Shown: piece after piece, positions 8,629-16,369 of the stretch
Numbering within the stretch: the stretch's first letter is position 1
How the letters are laid out: each line of letters starts with the position of its first letter
From: Moraxellaceae bacterium AER2_44_116
GTDB taxonomy: Bacteria; Pseudomonadota; Gammaproteobacteria; Pseudomonadales; Moraxellaceae
Length of the DNA stretch: 64,000 nt
Reading direction: 5' to 3'
NCBI GenBank assembly: GCA_006546595.1
Contig: VIAD01000015.1
Location: forward strand, 6,991 to 70,990
Translations under genes and position numbers: made by a program
Notes under the pieces: generated by a model
Databases searched by the model: none
What the model saw: only the letters and a program-made list of their open reading frames with translations
Told to the model about the DNA's origin: nothing

Positions 8629-9303
8629 CTAACTGCTATAAAACACGCTTTTCATTTTGCCGAGCTGACTTTGTAAAGAAGCAGAAACGCTAGATGACAT
8701 CGTAAAAAAGCTTAATAAAGCTTTTGAATTCGCATCACTTTGAAAAGCGGTCATCGTGCGTTGCCAAAAGGCATGATTCACCAGTTGTAATTGCTCATTG
8801 GTTTTGATTAACCCTTTTAACTCCCAATCAGGCTCGCCACCTTCGTTGGCAATTAAATATTGGTGCATTAGGTACAACGAAGCAGAACGAAGAATAAACT
8901 CCTCACGGCTAGCAAACGGTAAATGATGACGCGCATTGGGACGCAAGGTATTAAAAACAGGACACGCACTGGTAGCCATAATCAAGCCCATTAATGCACG
9001 AACACCCTCTTCTAAGGTCACGCGCTTGGAGTACTCACGTTCTGGGGTGGCAACACGAACATTCACTTTGGTTGACGCAGGTGTTTTCTGAAAGTCAGCC
9101 ATGACTTTATCTAAATCTAACGCCGCTGGACAATGACTAAATACCGTTTTTTTTAATGGGCAATTTTGACATTGATTATTATCGAGTTTTGTCCAATCAG
9201 GAGCAGAACTTAAATTTTGCTTGAAGTCGAATTCACGCTCTAAATCGACTTCAAAATTGAGTTGTTGACCAGTATCAAAATCAAAAAAGTATTGAATAAT
9301 CAT
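8629..9303 (-). CDS. Uncharacterised cysteine-motif protein, paralogue 2
   Basis: 224-residue homologue of the downstream gene at 7844-8524, with the same fold markers: IIQYFFDFDTGQQLNF at the start, NNQCQNCPLKKTVFSHC, KRVTLEEGVRALMGLIM, ACPVF and NHAFWQR. Differences are concentrated near residues 10-35 and in the linkers, which argues for both copies being maintained by selection. The 104-base gap between the copies shows no terminator I trust, so they may share a transcript. All three motif cysteines and the central ACPVF cysteine are kept in both copies. Function unknown. Confidence 0.8.
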   Translation of the reverse strand: MIIQYFFDFDTGQQLNFEVDLEREFDFKQNLSSAPDWTKLDNNQCQNCPLKKTVFSHCPAALDLDKVMADFQKTPASTKVNVRVATPEREYSKRVTLEEGVRALMGLIMATSACPVFNTLRPNARHHLPFASREEFILRSASLYLMHQYLIANEGGEPDWELKGLIKTNEQLQLVNHAFWQRTMTAFQSDANSKALLSFFTMSSSVSASLQSQLGKMKSVFYSS

Positions 9304-9392
9304 TATTATCGTGCCTTAACATCATAGGGTAAACTTTATCTGCCTACAGTAGTAGAAAACTAACAACATTGACAATGTTTCATCTGTTGTTT

Positions 9393-10199
9393 TTAGCTTA
9401 AAAACTCAACTTTATCACCGACATTCAAGACAACACGCGCTTGTGCCTGCTTAATAATCGCATTTTGGCCTAAATAGGTTTTACCATCCTCACGCCGACG
9501 ATGTTGTTGTAATATTTTTAATAAGCTACTGTCTTTCTCACCCGTTTCAGGATCAATCGAAGGGATAACACAGCGTGAACATGGTTTAACCAACGCTAAT
9601 TCTGTTTCGCCTATTTTTAAGCCTCGACATTGATCTTCCCAATAAGAGGGGAAATCACCCGCAATCACAATATTAGGTCGAAAGCGTCGCCAATTAATCG
9701 TTTGTTGCCAATGCTGACTTAAGTCATCAAAACTGGCTTGACTAATCACTAAAATAGGAAAGCCATCCGAAAAAGCCGTTTGATGCCCCTCACCTGCCCA
9801 CGCGGGATCCACTTCACGTTGACTCTGTTCAGGAAAGTAAACCAAGCGCACGGAAAAACCTAAATAGTCGCTAAACCATTGATCGGCGTGAGAACTCACC
9901 GTTAAAGCCATGACCACGTCTTGCCATACCAAGACAGAAAGTGCTTGGGGATGATGAGGCATGGCGATTAGCGACGGCATATTCGGGGCTGTCACATGCA
10001 AGATATCTGCAATGACTTGGCAGTGAATTAAAGCCATTTTGGCATATTGCCGTTGGGTAACAAATTTGCCGTTATCATCCACCAATAGCCAGCGTCGATC
10101 CCACTGCAAGCCTAATGACGTCAGTTCAACCTGCTGTAAAGCAATCCCTGCGGCAGACTTTAGGGGATAGATGGCGAGTTGTGAAATATAAGCCGACAT
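9393..10199 (-). CDS. MOSC-domain protein with N-terminal beta-barrel (YcbX-like)
   Basis: 268-residue protein with an N-terminal MOSC beta-barrel domain (about 1-120, ISQLAIYPLKSAAGI ... WDRRWLLVDDNG) and a C-terminal MOSC domain (about 125-265). The conserved cysteine pair in KPCSRCVIPSIDPETGEKD (C207 and C210) includes the residue thought to bind the molybdenum cofactor. Relatives such as YcbX and mARC reduce N-hydroxylated compounds using electrons from a flavin/iron-sulfur partner. This one ends without the ferredoxin domain of full-length YcbX, so it needs a separate electron donor. No molybdopterin genes are in the window. Confidence 0.88.
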   Translation of the reverse strand: MSAYISQLAIYPLKSAAGIALQQVELTSLGLQWDRRWLLVDDNGKFVTQRQYAKMALIHCQVIADILHVTAPNMPSLIAMPHHPQALSVLVWQDVVMALTVSSHADQWFSDYLGFSVRLVYFPEQSQREVDPAWAGEGHQTAFSDGFPILVISQASFDDLSQHWQQTINWRRFRPNIVIAGDFPSYWEDQCRGLKIGETELALVKPCSRCVIPSIDPETGEKDSSLLKILQQHRRREDGKTYLGQNAIIKQAQARVVLNVGDKVEFLS

Positions 10200-10247
10200 T
10201 TAGTTATCCTTTTTTAGATTAGGGCTGTTGACGTTTGCTTAAACAAT

Positions 10248-10334
10248 CCCTTCGACTCCGCTAAAGGAGCTTTTTGTGCGGGCTTCGACTCCGCTCAGCC
10301 AACGTCTAAACGTTCCCAAAGCGGAGTCGAAGGG
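10248..10334. repeat. Palindromic intergenic repeat, family 1, copy B
   Basis: Composite copy: an extra left arm CCCTTCGACTCCGCT at 10248, then a complete unit with CTTCGACTCCGCTCAG near 10283 and the closing arm GCGGAGTCGAAGGG at 10321-10334. It looks like one element inserted into, or recombined with, another. It lies between etfA and the MOSC gene. Confidence 0.85.
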
Positions 10335-10353
10335 AAATTAATTTCCTAAAACA

Positions 10354-10383
10354 AAAAAGCCCCAGCAAATGCTAGGGCTTTTT
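10354..10383 (-). terminator. Rho-independent terminator of etfBA
   Basis: Read on the minus strand, AAAAAGCCCTAGC pairs with GCTGGGGCTTTTT across a 4-base loop (one mismatch), followed by more T residues. It starts 14 bases after the etfA stop. Confidence 0.85.
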
Positions 10384-10396
10384 GTCAAACTGGTAA

Positions 10397-11326
10397 TTAC
10401 ACCAATTTTTCTAACTGAGGCACTAAATCAAACAAATCGCCGACTAAACCATAGTCAGCTACTTGGAAAATCGGTGCTTCTGGGTCTTTGTTGATGGCAA
10501 CAATGACTTTAGAATCTTTCATACCCGCCAAATGTTGGATTGCGCCAGAGATACCAACAGCAACATACAATTGTGGGGCAACAATTTTACCTGTTTGACC
10601 AACTTGCATGTCGTTTGGTACGAAGCCAGCGTCAACTGCAGCACGGGACGCGCCAACCGCAGCACCCAATTTATCAGCCAAGCTGTAAAGGATTTTGAAG
10701 TTGTCGCCATTGCCCATACCACGACCACCCGACACAACGATTTTAGCCGCTGTCAATTCTGGACGGTCAGATTTAGCCAACTCTTCAGCCACAAATTTCG
10801 ATGTGCCTGCGTCAGTTACCGTAGCAACGGCTTCAACAGCAGCAGAACCGCCTGTTGCAGCAACTGCATCAAAACCCGTCGCACGTACAGTCAACACTTT
10901 AATGGCATCTAACGCTTGAACTGTCGCAATCGCGTTACCTGCGTAGATTGGACGCTCAAAAGTATCTGCACTAATCACTTTCGTGATTTCGGAGATTTGA
11001 GCAACATCCAACAATGCGGCCACGCGTGGTGCAAAGTTTTTGCCGTTCGTCGTTGCAGGAGCAAGAATATGGCTATAAGCCTTACCCAAGTCAGCAACCA
11101 ACAAACTGACGTTTTCAGCTAGTTGATTAGTATAGGCTGCGTTATCGGCAACCAATACTTTGCTCACACCCGCAATTTGTGCGGCAGCAGCGGCAGCCGC
11201 TTGGCAATTACTACCAGCAACTAACACATGAATATCGCCACCAATGGCTTGAGCTGCGGCGACAGTATTAAGGGTCGCGCCTTTGATCGAACTATTATCG
11301 TGTTCAGCGTAAACTAAAACTGCCAT
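10397..11326 (-). CDS. etfA: Electron transfer flavoprotein, alpha subunit
   Basis: Alpha subunit of the soluble FAD/AMP heterodimer that collects electrons from acyl-CoA and related dehydrogenases and passes them to ETF:quinone oxidoreductase. The 309 residues fit the family. The FAD-binding C-terminal domain is clear: VVSGGRGMGNGDNF (197-210), GASRAAVDAGFVPND (225-239), QVGQTGKIVAPQLYVAVGIS (241-260) and INKDPEAPIFQVADYG (278-293). It follows etfB with a two-base gap, and a strong terminator closes the operon. No dehydrogenase partner is adjacent, so its electron source is not given by context. Confidence 0.97.
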   Translation of the reverse strand: MAVLVYAEHDNSSIKGATLNTVAAAQAIGGDIHVLVAGSNCQAAAAAAAQIAGVSKVLVADNAAYTNQLAENVSLLVADLGKAYSHILAPATTNGKNFAPRVAALLDVAQISEITKVISADTFERPIYAGNAIATVQALDAIKVLTVRATGFDAVAATGGSAAVEAVATVTDAGTSKFVAEELAKSDRPELTAAKIVVSGGRGMGNGDNFKILYSLADKLGAAVGASRAAVDAGFVPNDMQVGQTGKIVAPQLYVAVGISGAIQHLAGMKDSKVIVAINKDPEAPIFQVADYGLVGDLFDLVPQLEKLV

Positions 11327-11328
11327 GA

Positions 11329-12078
11329 TTAGATCACCTTCGCTTCGTTTTTGAGTTTAGCAACTAACTCTTCAACTGTTTTAACTTTGATACCCGCACT
11401 GCGCTCGGCTGGTGGTTCAACTTTCAAAGTTTTAACGCGAGGAGTCACATCAACGCCGAAATCAGCAGGCGTTTTCACGTCTAATGGCTTTTTCTTTGCT
11501 TTCATGATGTTTGGCAGAGCCGCATAACGTGGCTCATTCAAACGCAAGTCTGTGGTGACAACAGCTGGCAAGTTCAATTCAACTGTTTGGAAACCACCGT
11601 CGATTTCACGAGTCACAGACGCTTTACCGCCTTCAACTTTAACAACTGAAGCAAACGTACCTTGTGCATAACCCGCTAACGCCGCCAACATTTGACCCGT
11701 TTGGTTGTTGTCGTCGTCAATCGCTTGTTTACCCAAAATAACCAATTGTGGTTGTTCTTGGTCACAAATGGCTTTCAACAGTTTGGCAACTGCCAATGGC
11801 TGCACTTCTGCGCCTGTTTCCACCAAAATACCACGATCAGCACCGAGTGCCATCGCCGTACGAATTTGTTCTTGGGCTTCTTTAGGGCCAATAGACACGA
11901 CCACAATTTCGGTGACGATGCCTTTTTCTTTCAAGCGAACGGCTTCTTCAACCGCAATTTCGCAGAATGGGTTGATCGCCATTTTAACATTGGCAAGTTC
12001 AACACCCGTTTTATCCGCTTTGACGCGAACTTTTACGTTGTAATCTACAACGCGTTTGACAGCAACAATAGCCTTCAT
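11329..12078 (-). CDS. etfB: Electron transfer flavoprotein, beta subunit
   Basis: Beta subunit of the ETF heterodimer, 249 residues, which binds structural AMP and contributes the recognition loop that docks dehydrogenases. Family marks include MKAIVAVKRVVDYNVKVRVK at the start, INPFCEIAVEEAVRLKEKG, GKQAIDDDNNQTGQMLAALA, and the signature VTREIDGGFQTVELNLPAVV leading to LRLNEPRYAALPNIMKAKKK. The ATG at 12078 has a GAGGATTCC ribosome site. It is the first gene of etfBA; its promoter must lie in the intergenic region before fabA. Confidence 0.97.
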   Translation of the reverse strand: MKAIVAVKRVVDYNVKVRVKADKTGVELANVKMAINPFCEIAVEEAVRLKEKGIVTEIVVVSIGPKEAQEQIRTAMALGADRGILVETGAEVQPLAVAKLLKAICDQEQPQLVILGKQAIDDDNNQTGQMLAALAGYAQGTFASVVKVEGGKASVTREIDGGFQTVELNLPAVVTTDLRLNEPRYAALPNIMKAKKKPLDVKTPADFGVDVTPRVKTLKVEPPAERSAGIKVKTVEELVAKLKNEAKVI

Positions 12079-12157
12079 GGAATCCTCGGAGGGTGACGAT
12101 TTGACGAAGTTTTAGGGTTTACAACACACACAGCAAATCATGCGTCTGTAAAGGGTG

Positions 12158-12175
12158 CAATATCTTCGGATATTG
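12158..12175. other. UUCG-tetraloop hairpin upstream of etfB
   Basis: CAATATC-TTCG-GATATTG forms a 7-base-pair stem with a UUCG loop when read on the plus strand, flanked by GGTGC on both sides and followed by TTTTT on the plus strand. It lies about 80 bases before the etfB start. It could stabilise or attenuate a transcript; there is no upstream plus-strand gene for it to terminate. Confidence 0.4.
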
Positions 12176-12467
12176 GTGCTTTTTGGTCAAGCAAACAGTG
12201 ACGGATTAACGTGTTTTTATAGCCATTGACATTATGACTGACACGGTTATTGCTTATTTGCTCACATTTCAGCCGCTCTTGGCGGTTTTATGTTCACAAA
12301 ACAGGCTAATCAAAGAGAGATACCTCAGTCTAGACATGTGTTTGTCATTATTTTTTGCTCTAATAGAGTAAAGTCAAAAACTTCAAGGTCTTTTTGGCGT
12401 AAAATATTCAGCTCGACAGATGACTTAAAAGACACCTGTACACAATTAGAAACATTCTACAAGGTAA

Positions 12468-12501
12468 GTGTCAGTTATATGACACAATCACTTGCTAGAA
12501 T
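12468..12501 (+). promoter_or_regulatory. Probable fabA promoter with overlapping operator
   Basis: GTGTCA-GTTATA-TGACAC (12468-12485) is a perfect 6-base-arm palindrome. It is followed by TGCTAGAAT (12493-12501), an extended -10 form, about 32 bases before the fabA ATG. The palindrome covers the expected -35/spacer zone, the right place for a regulator of unsaturated fatty acid synthesis. It does not look like the E. coli FadR or FabR sites, so the regulator is unknown. Confidence 0.45.
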
Positions 12502-12533
12502 CGCCCCGCCTACAATTTTTGGAATAAATCAGG

Positions 12534-13046
12534 ATGACTGTTAGTCAATTTAGCAAAGAGCAATTACTGGCCTGTGGCCGTGGTGAATTATTTGGTGCTG
12601 AAAATGCCCGTTTGCCCGTCCCTCCGATGTTGATGATGGATCGTATCCTGAAAATCAGTGATGATGATGGGTTATATGGCAAAGGCGAAATTATCGCTGA
12701 ATTAGACATCACACCTGATTTATGGTTTTTTGACTGCCATTTTATTTCTGACCCTGTTATGCCCGGCTGTTTAGGCTTAGATGCGATGTGGCAACTGCTC
12801 GGCTTTTATTTAGGCTGGCGTGGTAATCCGGGTCGCGGTCGTGCTTTGGGTGTGGGTGAAGTAAAGTTTGTCGGTCAAGTATTACCCACTCACAGCAAAC
12901 TAACGTATGAACTGCAAATGCGCCGTGTCATTGAACGCAAGCTGGTGATGGGTATTGCTGATGGCCGTGTCTTAGTCGATGGTCGTGAGATTTATACCGC
13001 CTTAGATTTGAAGTGTGGACTGTTTACGACAACCGATAATTTCTAG
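12534..13046 (+). CDS. fabA: 3-hydroxydecanoyl-ACP dehydratase/isomerase
   Basis: Introduces the cis double bond of bacterial unsaturated fatty acids by dehydrating 3-hydroxydecanoyl-ACP and isomerising the product. 170 residues, the usual size. The hot-dog fold active site is visible: H69 in FFDCHFISDPVMPG and D83 in GCLGLDAMW, matching H70 and D84 of the E. coli enzyme. It is followed after about 85 bases by fabB, the standard two-gene unit for anaerobic-type unsaturated fatty acid synthesis. A probable operator sits in the promoter. Confidence 0.97.
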   Translation: MTVSQFSKEQLLACGRGELFGAENARLPVPPMLMMDRILKISDDDGLYGKGEIIAELDITPDLWFFDCHFISDPVMPGCLGLDAMWQLLGFYLGWRGNPGRGRALGVGEVKFVGQVLPTHSKLTYELQMRRVIERKLVMGIADGRVLVDGREIYTALDLKCGLFTTTDNF

Positions 13047-13096
13047 TGAAAGGTGAGATTCATCACGCCTTACATTTGAAAAATATGAAGTAATTT

Positions 13097-13118
13097 GGGC
13101 GAATACCTTCGCCCCTAC
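13097..13118. repeat. Palindromic repeat, family 2, copy 1
   Basis: GGGCGAA-TACC-TTCGCCC hairpin followed by CTAC, in the fabA-fabB gap just before the fabB ribosome site. One of four copies of a GTAGGGGCGAAT...ATTCGCCCCTAC type element. Confidence 0.7.
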
Positions 13119-13132
13119 AGAGAGGGTTGACT

Positions 13133-14350
13133 ATGCGACGTGTCGTGGTTACAGGTTTAGGAATTGTTTCTTGTATCGGCAATGATGCAGCTACCGTGAC
13201 TGAAAGCCTTAAAAAAAGCCTGTCGGGTATTCGTGCCAATGAAACATATGCCAACATGGGCTTTCGCAGCCAAGTCAGCGGCCGTCCAACGGTTGACTTA
13301 GAAGCCAGTATTGACCGTAAACTGAAACGTTTTATGGGTGATGCTGCCGCTTATGCCTATCTTTCTATGCAACAAGCGATTACCGATGCAGGATTAACGC
13401 CTGAAGATATTGCTAAAAACCCACGCATTGGGGTGGTTGCAGGTTCGGGTGGCGCATCAACCGAAAACGTGTTGATTGCCGTTGATACCGCGCGTGAAAA
13501 AAGCGTCAAACGTATTGGCCCTTATATGGTTCCGCGTACCATGACCAGTACGGTCGTTGCGTCATTAGCAACCGCATTTCAGATTTATGGTGTCAACTAC
13601 TCAATGTCGTCGGCGTGTGCCACATCCGCCCATTGTATTGGTAATGCGATGGAGCAAATCCAACTCAATAAACAAGACATGGTGTTTGCAGGAGGTGGCG
13701 AAGAAGAACATTGGAGCTTATCGTGTTTATTTGATGCGATGGGTGCGATGTCTAGCCGTTATAACGATACCCCAGAAACGGCCTCTCGCCCTTTCTCTGC
13801 TAATCGTGATGGCTTTGTCATTGCAGGTGGTGGTGGCATGATTGTGTTGGAAGAATATGAACATGCCGTCAAACGTGGTGCGCGTATTTACGGTGAATTA
13901 GTCGGTTATGCGGCAACGTCTGACGGATACGACATGGTTTCGCCCAGTGGTGATGGTGCAGCGCGTTGTATGCAAATTGCCTTAGCAATGGCTGATTGCC
14001 CTGTGGATTATATTAATGTTCATGGTACGTCCACACCTGCGGGCGACACGATGGAATTAAAAGCCATTCGTCAAGTTTTTGGCGATAAAATCCCCTACAT
14101 TAGCTCAACTAAATCACTGACAGGCCACTCCTTAGGAGCGGCAGGTGTACAAGAAGCGATTTATAGTTTGTTGATGATGCAAAACGACTTTGTTGCCGCC
14201 TCGGCCAACATTGACGAGCTAGACCCTGCGGCTGAAGGTTTTCCGATTGTCCGTGAAACCATCGAAAATGCGGGTTTAACAACGGTAATGTCGAATAGCT
14301 TTGGTTTTGGTGGCACGAATGCTAGTTTGGTGTTTAAACGCTTAGGTTAA
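13133..14350 (+). CDS. fabB: Beta-ketoacyl-ACP synthase I
   Basis: Condensing enzyme that elongates the cis-3-decenoyl-ACP made by FabA. The ATG at 13133 (MRRVVVTGLG) is favoured over an in-frame TTG at 13127, with AGAGGG upstream; the product is 405 residues. The thiolase-fold catalytic triad is visible: C162 in MSSACATSAHC, His in NVHGTSTPAGD and His in KSLTGHSLGAAG. The C-terminal NSFGFGGTNASL loop is typical. The gene is downstream of fabA with a family-2 repeat in the gap, and a second family-2 and a family-1 repeat follow its stop. Confidence 0.97.
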   Translation: MRRVVVTGLGIVSCIGNDAATVTESLKKSLSGIRANETYANMGFRSQVSGRPTVDLEASIDRKLKRFMGDAAAYAYLSMQQAITDAGLTPEDIAKNPRIGVVAGSGGASTENVLIAVDTAREKSVKRIGPYMVPRTMTSTVVASLATAFQIYGVNYSMSSACATSAHCIGNAMEQIQLNKQDMVFAGGGEEEHWSLSCLFDAMGAMSSRYNDTPETASRPFSANRDGFVIAGGGGMIVLEEYEHAVKRGARIYGELVGYAATSDGYDMVSPSGDGAARCMQIALAMADCPVDYINVHGTSTPAGDTMELKAIRQVFGDKIPYISSTKSLTGHSLGAAGVQEAIYSLLMMQNDFVAASANIDELDPAAEGFPIVRETIENAGLTTVMSNSFGFGGTNASLVFKRLG

Positions 14351-14366
14351 TCTATTGGTGACGTTA

Positions 14367-14392
14367 TAGGGGCAAATAATTATTTGTCCCTA
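14367..14392. repeat. Palindromic repeat, family 2, copy 2
   Basis: TAGGGGCAAATAAT and TATTTGTCCCTA form a near-perfect hairpin 16 bases after the fabB stop. It could also slow or end transcription from fabB. Confidence 0.65.
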
Positions 14393-14399
14393 CATAGGA

Positions 14400-14446
14400 C
14401 TTCGACTCCGCTCAGCCAACTCAACGTTCCCTGAGCGGAGTCGAAG
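14400..14446. repeat. Palindromic intergenic repeat, family 1, copy C
   Basis: Compact copy with perfect arms CTTCGACTCCGCTCAG and CTGAGCGGAGTCGAAG around a 15-base centre. It sits between the convergent ends of fabB and the META lipoprotein gene, where it may also act as a bidirectional stop. Confidence 0.9.
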
Positions 14447-14502
14447 GGTCTATTTAAGCCCAAACTGTGGGCGTAATCTTGTGACCCTACCCGTACTCTT
14501 AA

Positions 14503-14988
14503 TCAATGTACCTCAAACACCGCTACTTTCTCACCTTTCTCATCCAACAAATACAAATGGCCTGCTTCAATCCGCCAAGCGCGTGTGTCGTTTAAGGCTT
14601 CAATCAATAACGCTTCTTGGACAATACCGCCTCTCGGACAAAAAATCTTGGTACTGGCAATTTCACTCAATTTAATCAACTCGCCTTGGAGACGATATCC
14701 GCCCATTAAACGATTACAACCTGTACTGCCATTAAGGCGTGAATTAACAGACTGAAAATTCAAAAAAGCACCATCTTGAATTTGATTAGCATTAACACTG
14801 CGGGTTAAAGCGACTAATTGCCACTTCGTATTTTCTAAGTTAATGATTTTTTGCGTGCTTAACACCACCTGTGCAGGAATCACCGCTTCAGTTTTAGAGC
14901 CAAAACGGGGATCAGGCGTAGATGTTGTCGTACAAGCTGCCATTAGCAAGCTACTCACCAATGCTGACAACAGTGCTTTTTTTGACAT
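14503..14988 (-). CDS. META-domain lipoprotein (HslJ-like)
   Basis: 161-residue predicted lipoprotein. Signal peptide MSKKALLSALVSSLLMAAC ends in a lipobox with the acylated Cys at residue 19, followed by a Thr/Ser-rich spacer. The META domain runs from about 51 (LENTKWQLVAL) through NGSTGCNRLMGGYRLQGE and STKIFCPRGG to the end; two cysteines inside the domain may pair. Relatives include HslJ, linked to stress and novobiocin resistance in E. coli. It starts 15 bases after the tilS stop and probably shares its transcript. Confidence 0.85.
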   Translation of the reverse strand: MSKKALLSALVSSLLMAACTTTSTPDPRFGSKTEAVIPAQVVLSTQKIINLENTKWQLVALTRSVNANQIQDGAFLNFQSVNSRLNGSTGCNRLMGGYRLQGELIKLSEIASTKIFCPRGGIVQEALLIEALNDTRAWRIEAGHLYLLDEKGEKVAVFEVH

Positions 14989-15003
14989 GATGCGATGTTC
15001 CTA

Positions 15004-16290
15004 TCAGGCTGCAAACTCGTGGGCTATCCAATAACCCAACACCGCTGCTAATTGTTGATTGATATACAGTAAAGGAATTCGTGACCGTTGCCATGAAGGA
15101 ACGCCTTGAGCTTGTAACAGTTTTTTCAAATCATGATGATGATGTCGTCCGACAGGTTGTATTTTTTCACCGCCTTGACGATAACGGATACTCACTTGTC
15201 CGTTTTGCCACAGAGCCACATTGATGTCTGCAAAAGCATGTGTAGGCGTAAGAAGTTCGCCCGTCGGTAATAACAATGACTTGTTTTTATCAGACCACAT
15301 TATTTCTATCGACTGACTCAGAGGCTCTAACGGCTTCATCGCAAACAATTGATGTTTATACCGTCTAACTTCTACACCGCGCCATGCTAACAAAGGTTCT
15401 GCATCTTGTTGAGCGAGACACACTTCACTCCAGACACGGATTAAATCGTCATAATCTGGCAATGCTAACTGTTGTTGCTGCAACCAATAACGCAGTAAAT
15501 TATTACGCCGCGCCACCGTCAACGTACGGACAACATCAATATTCAGTGTCTTGTCCGCCAGTTCTGCCTGTTGATAATCCATCGCGGCTAAGGTGTGTAA
15601 CAACTCATCCGCCTCACGCATCCGTTGACTGGTATCTGCTAACTGTTGACTCACCGATGGCCAGCGTTGTTGTAATACGGGCAAAACGAGATGACGTAAA
15701 TAATTACGATTCAACTGAATATTGCAATTGGAATCATCATTAATCCAATCCAGACCATGTTGCTGCGCGTATTGCTCAATGGTTTGACGATTGACATTTA
15801 ATAATGGCCGCCAACACGGGATATCTAAGGTTTGAAAAGGCACAACAGCTACGTCTTGCATGGCAGCTAAACCACGAACGCCGCTACCACGTAACAGTCG
15901 TAATAATAAGGTTTCTGCTTGGTCGTTTTGATGATGCGCCAATAACAAGACATCACCCACCATTAATACCGATTGAAACGCCTGATAACGGGCTTCACGA
16001 GCAGCAGATTCAAGGCTAGCGGCTTTAGCGACAATCACCTTTTTGACGATGCAGGCGATACCGAAATGTTGTGCCGTGTGTTCGGCGTGTGTTGCCCAAT
16101 CGTCGGCGAACGGGCTTAGGCCATGATGAACATGCACCATGACAATGGGCTTTTGATGCATTTCTTGTAATGAAACAAGTGCGTGTAATAACACCTGTGA
16201 GTCAACACCCCCACTATAAGCCACAACAAAGCGTTGAATATTGGCGTGAAGATGATGTTGGAGAAAGCTTTTTAAGGGGGAAAGAAGCAT
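15004..16290 (-). CDS. tilS: tRNA(Ile)-lysidine synthetase
   Basis: Attaches lysine to C34 of the CAU-anticodon isoleucine tRNA so that it reads AUA instead of AUG; essential. 428 residues. The N-terminal ATP-pyrophosphatase P-loop is SGGVDS at 26-31, followed by HVHHGLSPFADDWA and AREARYQAF, and HHQNDQAETLLLRLLRGSG with the metal/ATP region. The TilS-specific C-terminal domains follow, including a GGEKIQPVGRHHHHDLKKL segment (about 370-388) and IPLLY near the end. It lies downstream of accA, an arrangement common in gammaproteobacteria. Confidence 0.96.
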   Translation of the reverse strand: MLLSPLKSFLQHHLHANIQRFVVAYSGGVDSQVLLHALVSLQEMHQKPIVMVHVHHGLSPFADDWATHAEHTAQHFGIACIVKKVIVAKAASLESAAREARYQAFQSVLMVGDVLLLAHHQNDQAETLLLRLLRGSGVRGLAAMQDVAVVPFQTLDIPCWRPLLNVNRQTIEQYAQQHGLDWINDDSNCNIQLNRNYLRHLVLPVLQQRWPSVSQQLADTSQRMREADELLHTLAAMDYQQAELADKTLNIDVVRTLTVARRNNLLRYWLQQQQLALPDYDDLIRVWSEVCLAQQDAEPLLAWRGVEVRRYKHQLFAMKPLEPLSQSIEIMWSDKNKSLLLPTGELLTPTHAFADINVALWQNGQVSIRYRQGGEKIQPVGRHHHHDLKKLLQAQGVPSWQRSRIPLLYINQQLAAVLGYWIAHEFAA

Positions 16291-16317
16291 AAAAACGCGT
16301 TAGAACTCGGATTTTTT

Positions 16318-16337
16318 GATGGGTTTTTCAACCCATC
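16318..16337 (-). other. GAAA-tetraloop hairpin between accA and tilS
   Basis: On the minus strand GATGGGTT-GAAA-AACCCATC forms an 8-base-pair stem with a GNRA loop. It is not followed by a T-run in the direction of the genes, so it is more likely an RNA stability element in the accA-tilS transcript than a terminator. Confidence 0.4.
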
Positions 16338-16369
16338 TTGATGATGACGTACGCTGAGAATGAAATACC

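Larger units (their letters stand above)
12079..12533. other. Divergent intergenic region between etfB and fabA
   Basis: About 450 bases carrying the etfB (minus) and fabA (plus) promoters. It contains a UUCG-loop hairpin at 12158-12175, a dyad GACA-N6-TGTC at 12333-12346, and an 18-base palindrome at 12468-12485 next to an extended -10. An open frame across 12290-12544 has no convincing protein character and I do not call it a gene. Confidence 0.55.

Noticed and set aside
10463..10912. Open frame on the plus strand opposite etfA
   Set aside because: Lies wholly inside a conserved gene on the other strand; residue composition (many Cys, Asn, Thr) is that of a shadow frame.
11692..12096. Long plus-strand frame opposite etfB
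   Set aside because: Antisense to a conserved gene with Phe/Asn-rich composition and no domain pattern.
12290..12544. 84-codon frame upstream of fabA
   Set aside because: No ribosome site, overlaps the fabA start and the probable promoter/operator, and the translation looks random.
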